Of a stretch of DNA of 36,361 nucleotides, positions 21,015 through 27,015 are shown in pieces. The stretch is taken from the NCBI GenBank assembly GCA_026389555.1, contig JAPLHQ010000073.1, forward strand, positions 1-36,361, given 5' to 3'. The notes under the pieces are model-generated. The model was not told the DNA's origin and made no database searches. It saw nothing but the letters and a program-made list of their open reading frames with translations. Numbering within the stretch: position 1 is the first letter of the stretch; each line of letters begins with the position of its first letter. The stretch comes from Chloroflexota bacterium. GTDB taxonomy: Bacteria > Chloroflexota > Limnocylindria > Limnocylindrales > Limnocylindraceae. The position numbers were made by a program, and so were the translations under genes.

Positions 21015-21069
21015 GAAGCGGAGCGGGTACGCCTAATATGGGTGACCGAGAGATGCATTCGGAGGTCAG

Positions 21070-21291
21070 ATGAATCCGATCCTCGCAGTTGGACAGATTA
21101 TCGTGAGCGTCTTCCTCATCATCGCCGTCCTGATGCAGGCACGCGGTGTTGGCCTTAGCTCCGCCTTCGGCGGCGATTCCAGCGTCTATCGATCACGTCG
21201 TGGCATCGAGCGCCAGCTGATGCGATTCACGGTGCTGCTGGTCGTCCTCTTCGTCCTCTTCTCGCTAGTCGGCTACCTGCAGGCGAACTGA
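21070..21291 (+). CDS. secG: Preprotein translocase subunit SecG
   Basis: 73 aa, two TM segments, VLMQARGVGLSSAFGGDSSVYRSRRGIE. Confidence 0.93.
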   Translation: MNPILAVGQIIVSVFLIIAVLMQARGVGLSSAFGGDSSVYRSRRGIERQLMRFTVLLVVLFVLFSLVGYLQAN

Positions 21292-21339
21292 TCAGGGGCG
21301 AATCCCGCCCGTGAACGTCGCACCTCGCACCTCAGCACC

Positions 21340-23001
21340 ATGAGTCCACTCCGACGCGCCGCCGCCTTCCTCGCGCTCGCCGTCGCGACCTTCATGGCGG
21401 GTCAACAGGCAGGGCTCTTCACAACGCCAGGCGCTGGAGGCGGTATCTCGCTAGGGAGCGGCATCTCGCTGCCATCGGGGCCCACAACGCTTTCTGAGGG
21501 CGTTGTCGGCATTCCAGCGCAACCTCTTCCGCTCTTCGCCAAGAGCGGTGCGGACCGCGCGATCGTCGCACTCACGTATCGGGCGCTTACACGACTTGAT
21601 GTTGGCGGAGCGCCAGGACCGGATCTGGCGAGTGCCTGGAGTGTGAGCGAGGACGCGCTGACATGGAGTTTCACGATCGACCCCGCCGCGGCGTGGGAAG
21701 ACGGGACGCCGGTGAGCGCCGCCGACGCGCAGCTGACGATCGGCCTTGCTGGAGAGCTCGGACGGGATGGCGGTTACTGGGAGGCGCTGACAGTTGAGGT
21801 GGGGGAGAGTGACGGAGCGCTGATCATTCGTACGCCACGACCACTCGCGAATCTCCCAGCGTCACTTGGGACGCTACCGCTGCTTCCAGCGCATCTCTTC
21901 AGTGGAAGTGCGGCGCGCGAGATCCCTCAACTTGAGGCTGCAGCCGCTCCTATGGGAACTGGACCCTTTCGCGTGCTTGGCTTGAGTAGTAGCGCCGCCG
22001 CCCTTCAGCGACGAACCGATCTTCTTGCAGGGGACCAGTTAGCACTGAACGCGGCGACGAGCGGTAGCGGAACGAGCAGCGTTGAAACGATTGCGCTGCG
22101 CTTCTACGCCAAGGCTGAGGATGCGTTGAGTGCATGGAGCTCGAAGGAGCTTGATGCCCTGGTTGGGCTCGACTGGGAGAACAGCACTACTGCGGCGACA
22201 AGTTTTGGGGGGCGAGCTGAGCTGGGCTCTACCGTCTTCAACGGGATTGCCATTAATCTGCGACCGGGGACCGTCCTTCGTCACCCAAAGTTGCGCCTCG
22301 GACTTCGCGCGCTCCTTGCGCCGAGCCAGATCACGAGCGCCTACGGTGGGCGGGAGGTTGCCGCCCCAGTATCGCCGCTCTCATGGGGCTGGTCCGAAGT
22401 GCCAGCCCCGGTTCGAGGTTCCGACTACGCAACGAAGCAGCTACTCGCCGCAAAGTGGAAGTTCAAGGAGGGGGTCTGGGTCGATGCTGATAAGAAGCCA
22501 GTCTCGCTTGAAATCTTGACGCTATCCGCCCAGGCCTTCCCGCAGGATGCTGCGGTTGCGAACCAGGCCGCTGCGTCGTGGAGCGCATTCGGTATTCCCA
22601 CCGTTGTGACCGAGGTTGATGCTGCAACGTTGACAGAGCGCCTCGCTACCGGAAGCTTTGACCTCGCAGTGCTCAACGTTGACGTGGGGATCGACCCAGA
22701 TCTTTATCCGCTCCTCGGCTCTGCAGCGGTCTTGACCGGCGGAAACATCGTTGGAATTCAGTTGAAGGAGCTGGACTCCCTCTTGAACGCGGCCCGTCAG
22801 CCGGTCGCCCTTGAGGTACGGAAGAAGGCCCTGGCGGCAGTCCAGCGCTGGTGTGCGGCGAACAACTACCTCCTTCCGATCCGCTTCCTTGCGCGCGAAC
22901 TCCTCATCGCTCCACGCCTGACTGGGGTGACGCCGCTCCTCGTGCAGGAGCCTGAAACTCACCTTCGGGATGTGCTATCGTTCCGCCTCGCGGCTGAATG
23001 A
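21340..23001 (+). CDS. Family-5 extracellular solute-binding protein (orphan, no adjacent permease)
   Basis: SBP_bac_5-like layout: EGVVGIPAQPLPLF, YRALTRLDVGGAPGPDLASAWSVSEDALTWSFTIDPAAAWEDGTPVSAADA, RPLANLPASLGTLPLLPAHLF, MGTGPFRV, C-terminal QRWCAANNYLLPI. N-terminal hydrophobic segment. Confidence 0.85.
   Translation: MSPLRRAAAFLALAVATFMAGQQAGLFTTPGAGGGISLGSGISLPSGPTTLSEGVVGIPAQPLPLFAKSGADRAIVALTYRALTRLDVGGAPGPDLASAWSVSEDALTWSFTIDPAAAWEDGTPVSAADAQLTIGLAGELGRDGGYWEALTVEVGESDGALIIRTPRPLANLPASLGTLPLLPAHLFSGSAAREIPQLEAAAAPMGTGPFRVLGLSSSAAALQRRTDLLAGDQLALNAATSGSGTSSVETIALRFYAKAEDALSAWSSKELDALVGLDWENSTTAATSFGGRAELGSTVFNGIAINLRPGTVLRHPKLRLGLRALLAPSQITSAYGGREVAAPVSPLSWGWSEVPAPVRGSDYATKQLLAAKWKFKEGVWVDADKKPVSLEILTLSAQAFPQDAAVANQAAASWSAFGIPTVVTEVDAATLTERLATGSFDLAVLNVDVGIDPDLYPLLGSAAVLTGGNIVGIQLKELDSLLNAARQPVALEVRKKALAAVQRWCAANNYLLPIRFLARELLIAPRLTGVTPLLVQEPETHLRDVLSFRLAAE
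22973..22981 (+). promoter_or_regulatory. Putative tRNA-cluster promoter, extended -10 TGC-TATCGT
   Basis: gatgTGCTATCGTtcc inside the 3' end of the solute-binding protein gene; ctgaaa -35-like hexamer 18 nt upstream; tRNA-Leu begins at 23024. Confidence 0.5.
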
Positions 23002-23023
23002 GCGATCACGAGGCCACGAACGG

Positions 23024-23110
23024 GTCGAGGTGGCGGAATTGGCAGACGCGCTGGCTTCAGGAGCCAGTGTCCGCAAGGACGTATGGGTTCAAGTCCCTTC
23101 CTCGATACCA
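23024..23110 (+). tRNA. tRNA-Leu(CAG), CCA encoded
   Basis: Anticodon stem-loop ctggc-ttCAGga-gccag, long variable arm, gggTTCaagtccc T-arm, acceptor gtcgagg/cctcgat+ACCA. Confidence 0.95.
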
Positions 23111-23138
23111 GCAGCAGCGTCACGGACGCAGCACCTGT

Positions 23139-23223
23139 GCCCAGGTGGCGGAATTGGTATACGCGTACGTTTGAGGGGCGTATGACGCAAGTCATCCGGG
23201 TTCAAGTCCCGGTCTGGGCACCA
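23139..23223 (+). tRNA. tRNA-Leu(GAG), CCA encoded
   Basis: Acceptor gcccagg/cctgggc-type pairing with ACCA; anticodon stem-loop tacgt-ttGAGgg-gcgta; long variable arm. Confidence 0.95.
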
Positions 23224-23260
23224 CACTTCTCTTGATCCGTCGCCGGAGGGCGGCTGCACC

Positions 23261-23336
23261 GGGCGGTTAGCTCAGTTGGTAGAGCACCTCGTTTACACCG
23301 AGGGGGTCGGGGGTTCGAGCCCCTCACCGCCCACCA
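23261..23336 (+). tRNA. tRNA-Val(TAC), CCA encoded
   Basis: gggcggt/accgccc acceptor + ACCA; cctcg-ttTACac-cgagg. Confidence 0.95.
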
Positions 23337-23387
23337 GAGCCCACATGGGCAGGACCCCACCCCCAAGACGAACCGAGTGACCCTCCG

Positions 23388-23416
23388 TTGCGCCCTCTCG
23401 CCGCGGAGGGTATCCT
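23388..23416 (+). promoter_or_regulatory. Putative internal promoter TTGCGC-N17-TATCCT upstream of tRNA-Phe
   Basis: Exact 17-nt spacer in the 123-nt gap between tRNA-Val and tRNA-Phe; overlaps inverted repeat ccctccg/cggaggg (23381-23387/23404-23410). Confidence 0.45.
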
Positions 23417-23459
23417 CCACCAGTTGGTGTTTGAGGTCGCCGTGGCAGGCGGCCAACGG

Positions 23460-23535
23460 GCCGAGATAGCTCAGTTGGTAGAGCACGCGCCTGAAGAGCG
23501 CGGTGTCGCCAGTTCGAATCTGGCTCTCGGCACCA
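23460..23535 (+). tRNA. tRNA-Phe(GAA), CCA encoded
   Basis: gccgaga/tctcggc acceptor + ACCA; anticodon stem-loop cgcgc-ctGAAga-gcgcg. Confidence 0.96.
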
Positions 23536-23604
23536 TCAGCGGTTGTTAGAAGAGCGCGGTGTCGCCAGTTCGAATCTGGCTCTCGGCACCATCAGCGGTT
23601 GTTA
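23493..23604 (+). repeat. Perfect 2 x 56-bp tandem repeat containing the 3' half of tRNA-Phe plus an 18-bp spacer scale downstream segment
   Basis: gaagagcgcggtgtcgccagttcgaatctggctctcggcaccatcagcggttgtta occurs at 23493-23548 and again, identical, at 23549-23604. Confidence 0.98.
23549..23591 (+). pseudogene. Partial tRNA-Phe duplicate (anticodon to CCA, no 5' half)
   Basis: Second repeat copy carries GAA anticodon, 3' anticodon stem strand, variable loop, T-arm, 3' acceptor strand and CCA, but no D-arm or 5' acceptor. Confidence 0.9.
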
Positions 23605-23609
23605 ACGGC

Positions 23610-23685
23610 GCGGAAGTGGCTCAGTTGGTAGAGCATCACATTGCCAATGTGAAGGTCGCGGGTTCGAGTCCCGTCTTCCGCTCCA
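23610..23685 (+). tRNA. tRNA-Gly(GCC), CCA encoded
   Basis: gcggaag/cttccgc acceptor + TCCA; tcaca-ttGCCaa-tgtga. Confidence 0.96.
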
Positions 23686-23708
23686 ACTCTCTAGGGATCC
23701 GGGGTCGA

Positions 23709-23782
23709 TGCCCCTTCGTCTAGTGGTAGGACACCGGACTTTGAATCCGTGAACCGAGGTTCGAATCCTCGAGGGGCAGCCA
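23709..23782 (+). tRNA. tRNA-Gln(TTG), CCA encoded
   Basis: tgcccct/aggggca acceptor + GCCA; anticodon loop ctTTGaa. Confidence 0.93.
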
Positions 23783-23793
23783 ACAGAGAACGG

Positions 23794-23870
23794 GGCGACG
23801 TACCCAAGTGGTCTAAGGGGGGGGTCTGCAAAACCCCTATTCGCCGGTTCGAATCCGGCCGTCGCCTCCA
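23794..23870 (+). tRNA. tRNA-Cys(GCA), CCA encoded
   Basis: ggcgacg/cgtcgcc acceptor + TCCA; ggggt-ctGCAaa-acccc. Confidence 0.93.
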
Positions 23871-23919
23871 CAACCCATCGCCCCGTCGCTCACCCCACCC
23901 CTCATGCTGCACCGCCAAG

Positions 23920-23928
23920 TGCTACACT
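23920..23928 (+). promoter_or_regulatory. Putative extended -10 (TGC-TACACT) of the rpsF-ssb-rpsR operon
   Basis: caagTGCTACACTccc about 80 nt upstream of rpsF; identical 9-mer upstream of secG. Confidence 0.5.
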
Positions 23929-23947
23929 CCCGCTCTGCCTTTCGGCT

Positions 23948-23982
23948 CCGGCCCACTGCGCAAGTTGCGTAGGGTGCACCGG
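23948..23982 (+). promoter_or_regulatory. Structured rpsF leader; candidate ribosomal-protein autoregulatory element
   Basis: CCGG (23948-23951) pairs with CCGG (23979-23982), CCC (23952-54) with GGG (23972-74), TGCA bulge on the 3' side, and an inner hairpin around tgcgcaagttgcgta. Confidence 0.35.
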
Positions 23983-24008
23983 GGCGAATCCATAGGAAGG
24001 AGCGCGCA

Positions 24009-24416
24009 ATGCGCCGTTATGAGCTCATGATGATTCTGCGACCAGATGTTGCAGAAGATCGCAGCAAGGCGATCCTCGAGCGAACCGTTCGCTCAATCAC
24101 CGAATCCGGTGGAACCATCCTCAAGAACGTCCCATGGGGACGACGTCGCATGGCGTACGAGATTGAGGGGAGCCGCGACGGGATTTACCAGATCTTCCTC
24201 TTTGAGTCGCCCGCTTCGGCAATTGCTGAAATTGAGCGTGTCCTCCTGATCACCGAAGAGGTGCTGCGTCACCTTGTCGTCCGCGACGAGCGCCCAGCCT
24301 CTGCGATCAGCGATGAGTTGGAAGAGGAGGCGGCTGATGCCGCCGCCGCAGCAGCCGCTGCTGATTCGTTCATCGACGAGGCTGAGAGCGACGCCGCTCC
24401 GGCCGCCGTCGAGTAG
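24009..24416 (+). CDS. rpsF: 30S ribosomal protein S6
   Basis: MRRYELMMILRPD, NVPWGRRRMAYEI, DGIYQIFLFE; gene order rpsF-ssb-rpsR. Confidence 0.97.
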   Translation: MRRYELMMILRPDVAEDRSKAILERTVRSITESGGTILKNVPWGRRRMAYEIEGSRDGIYQIFLFESPASAIAEIERVLLITEEVLRHLVVRDERPASAISDELEEEAADAAAAAAAADSFIDEAESDAAPAAVE

Positions 24417-24424
24417 GCCGAGCG

Positions 24425-24886
24425 ATGACGTACGCAAAGATCACGCTGATCGGCAACCTGGGTGCGGATCCCGAACTCGCCTTTGATAGCCAGAATCGTC
24501 CGCGCCTCTCGATGCGCGTGGCGGTGAGTGAGCGCGCGCGAACGGCGGGCGGCGAAGATAAGACCACCTGGTATCGCGTCACGATCTTCGGTCGCGCCGG
24601 CGCTGATGCGGGCAAGTCTCGTCCAGAGAAGCTCGCTGAGTTCCTGCGCAAGGGGCATGAGGTGTTTGTCACCGGTCGACTCGAAGCACGAACCTACGAG
24701 GCGAAGGATGGAACCACGCAGGTGAGCCTCGATATTGTTGCCGACGAGTTCGAGCTGCTGAAGTATCGACCGCGAGAGTCCGAAGGTGGGGCACCTGCCC
24801 GCGAGCAGGCACCGCGACCAGCGGCAGCCGCCGCAGATGGCGGCTCACAGGCGGCGCCGAGTGATCTCGACGACCTTCCCTTCTAA
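24425..24886 (+). CDS. ssb: Single-stranded DNA-binding protein
   Basis: ITLIGNLGADPELAF, TTWYRVTIFGR, KGHEVFVTGRLEARTYEAKDG, C-terminal DLDDLPF tip. Confidence 0.97.
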   Translation: MTYAKITLIGNLGADPELAFDSQNRPRLSMRVAVSERARTAGGEDKTTWYRVTIFGRAGADAGKSRPEKLAEFLRKGHEVFVTGRLEARTYEAKDGTTQVSLDIVADEFELLKYRPRESEGGAPAREQAPRPAAAAADGGSQAAPSDLDDLPF

Positions 24887-24918
24887 ACCAACCCTGTAGA
24901 TATTGAGAGGAGAGCAAC

Positions 24919-25188
24919 ATGGCTGAGGCACCAAAGCGATTCAAGAAGCGTGATGACAAGTTCGGTGCGGCGCGACGTCGTCGAACCTGCTCATTCTGCG
25001 GCGACAAGCGTGGCGTGATCGACTACAAGGAGGTCAATCGGCTACGCCGTTTCATCTCCGATCGCGCCAAGATTGAGCCACGACGGAAGACGGGGAACTG
25101 CACGCAGCATCAGCATGAGCTGACGACGGCGCTCAAGCGCGCGCGTCAGATGGCACTCCTTCCGTACGCTCCGCAGCACCTCGGCTAG
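24919..25188 (+). CDS. rpsR: 30S ribosomal protein S18
   Basis: [60 protein letters not shown]. Confidence 0.97.
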   Translation: MAEAPKRFKKRDDKFGAARRRRTCSFCGDKRGVIDYKEVNRLRRFISDRAKIEPRRKTGNCTQHQHELTTALKRARQMALLPYAPQHLG

Positions 25189-25194
25189 CACCAC

Positions 25195-25944
25195 GTGGTG
25201 CTGATCGCGGCCATCACGGCCGCGGCGGCCCTCTACGGAACGATCGCGGGGCTCGGCGGGGGAATCATCATCGTGCCAGCGCTCCTTCTGACGGGAGTGG
25301 CGCTCTCAACCGCAACACCGTTGAGCCTCGCCGCCGTCTTCGTTGGCGCGATTGCTGGGCTCCTCCCCGCAGCACGGCGTCGCCTCATTGATCGCAGCGC
25401 GCTGCTGACGCTGGCGCCCGCAGCGTTTATCGGTTCAGCGCTCGGTGGCGTTGCGGCGCAGCGGCTCCCTGAGGAGCCGCTCCTCCTGGTCTTCGCTGTG
25501 ATCTCCGTGGCGGTAGCGCGCGACGCGCTTCTCCCTGATCGCCCGCTGGCGACGAAGCGAAGTGATCACCGGACGGGACAGCTCCTCCTTGGGGGAGGGG
25601 CGGGCGGCTTCTTTAGCGGCGCACTCGGCATTGGCGGCGGCGTCTTCGTTGTTCCGACCGCCCGCCGCTTTGGGCCGATGCGCATCGAGGCGGCAACCGC
25701 TACGAGCGTGGCGGTGATCGTTGGATCGAGTGCGATTGGCGTCCTCTCGAACTTGGCTACAGCGACGATGGCTGGCGCGGGGATCACTTCGTCTGAACTG
25801 CTCGCTGCAGGACTCGGCGCGGCTGCGGGGGGCTATGCGGGAGGGCGACTCAGCCCGCGCGTTCCCGAGCGAGCGCGCGCACTCTTGATCGCTACGGTCG
25901 CCGTGGCGGCGGCACTCGTTGCCTTGCTGCGCCTCGTCGCGTAG
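25195..25944 (+). CDS. TauE/SafE-family sulfite exporter-like permease
   Basis: Two GxGGGxxxVP-type repeats (IAGLGGGIIIVPALLL; ALGIGGGVFVVPTARRF), multiple TM segments. Confidence 0.9.
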   Translation: MVLIAAITAAAALYGTIAGLGGGIIIVPALLLTGVALSTATPLSLAAVFVGAIAGLLPAARRRLIDRSALLTLAPAAFIGSALGGVAAQRLPEEPLLLVFAVISVAVARDALLPDRPLATKRSDHRTGQLLLGGGAGGFFSGALGIGGGVFVVPTARRFGPMRIEAATATSVAVIVGSSAIGVLSNLATATMAGAGITSSELLAAGLGAAAGGYAGGRLSPRVPERARALLIATVAVAAALVALLRLVA

Positions 25945-26002
25945 GCTGCTTCATAACGCGGCGCACCTGCCGCCAAGCACCCTGCGGGCATAGGAGGTAG
26001 AG

Positions 26003-26950
26003 ATGGCGAACGAGGCGAAGAACGCGATCGCATACTTCGAGGGTGGGTTCCGCCCGCTTGCGGACGCGAAGGTCAACGTCATGACGCACGCCTTCCTCTA
26101 CGGGACCGCAACCTTTGAGGGGATCCGCGCCTATTGGAATGCTGAGCAGGGCGAGCTCTACGCTCTCAAGCTGGACCAGCATCTAGAGCGTCTTCGCGCC
26201 TCCTGCAAGATCTTGATGATGGACCCGCTTCCAGAGGTTGCTGAGTTGCGGAAGATCATCGTTGAACTCCTCCAGAAGAACGGGTACAAGGAGGATGTCT
26301 ACGTTCGTCCGAGCGTCTACAAGAGCACCGAGGCGATCGGCGTACGCCTGCACGAACTTGCAAACAACTTCTACGTGATTGCCATCCCGTTTGGGAACTA
26401 TATCGATGTTGATAACGGCATCCGCTGCGCCACCGTGGCCACGCGTCGAACCACGGACCTTGCGATCCCGGCGCGGGCTAAGGTGGTGGGGAACTACGTG
26501 AATAGCGCCTTCTCCAAGAGCGAGGCGATGTTGAATGGCCACGACGAGGCGATCGTCCTCACGGAGGCTGGAAAGGTTTCCGAGGGCTCAGCAGAGAACC
26601 TCTTCCTCTTGCGTGGCGACACGCTGATCACCCCAGGCGCGAACGACGACATCCTCGAAGGGATCACGCGTGCTGCTGTGATTGAGATCGCCCGTGAGTT
26701 TGGGATCAAGGTTGTCGAGCGTTCAATTGACCGCAGTGAGCTCTACATCGGTGACGAGCTCTTCCTCTGTGGCACTGGGGCGCAGATCTCGCCGGTGATT
26801 GAGGTGGATCATCGCCCGATCGGGACTGGTGCGATTGGCCCAGTCACGAAGAGGATCCAGGAGCGGTACTTTGCGGCGGTTCAAGGTCGAGTCCCTGAGT
26901 ACGCCCACTGGCTCACTCCGATTTATGGAGCGGCAAAGAACCGATCGTAA
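26003..26950 (+). CDS. ilvE: Branched-chain amino acid aminotransferase (class IV PLP)
   Basis: AYFEGGFRPLADAKVNVMTHAFLYGTATFEGIRAYWN, YKSTEAIGV, KVVGNYVNSAFSKSEAMLNGHDEAIVLTEAGKVSEGSAENLFL. Confidence 0.96.
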   Translation: MANEAKNAIAYFEGGFRPLADAKVNVMTHAFLYGTATFEGIRAYWNAEQGELYALKLDQHLERLRASCKILMMDPLPEVAELRKIIVELLQKNGYKEDVYVRPSVYKSTEAIGVRLHELANNFYVIAIPFGNYIDVDNGIRCATVATRRTTDLAIPARAKVVGNYVNSAFSKSEAMLNGHDEAIVLTEAGKVSEGSAENLFLLRGDTLITPGANDDILEGITRAAVIEIAREFGIKVVERSIDRSELYIGDELFLCGTGAQISPVIEVDHRPIGTGAIGPVTKRIQERYFAAVQGRVPEYAHWLTPIYGAAKNRS

Positions 26951-26952
26951 CG

Positions 26953-26985
26953 AACGAGCGATCGCGTCGCTACTCGCCGCTCGTT
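26953..26985. terminator. Putative bidirectional terminator hairpin between convergent ilvE and LCP genes
   Basis: AACGAGCG (26953-26960) / CGCTCGTT (26978-26985), perfect 8-bp stem; no clear U-tract. Confidence 0.35.
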
Positions 26986-27015
26986 GTTATTCGCCGCCTC
27001 GTTCTTATTCGCCGA
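26980..27015. repeat. Imperfect 18-bp tandem repeat (ctcgttgttattcgccgc / ctcgttcttattcgccga)
   Basis: Two adjacent 18-mers differing at 2 positions, plus a degenerate partial unit (tactcgccgc) just upstream. Confidence 0.8.

Noticed and set aside
21296-21310. Rho-independent terminator after secG (GGGCG-aatcc-CGCCC)
   Set aside because: Short stem and no following T-tract; insufficient to call.
23202-23486. Minus-strand 94-aa ORF with WWAVRGSNPRPPRCKRGALPTELT
   Set aside because: Antisense translation of tRNA-Val; same artefact class.
23602-23918. Minus-strand ORFs over the tRNAs (e.g. RRDSNPRPSHWQCDALPTEPL, RGFEPRFTDSKSGVLPLDEG) that resemble database proteins
   Set aside because: These are the well-known spurious translations of the complement of tRNA genes (here Gly, Gln, Cys), not real proteins.
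26958-26965. HIP1-like palindrome GCGATCGC
   Set aside because: Single chance occurrence is expected in a GATC-rich high-GC sequence; no sign of iteration beyond composition.
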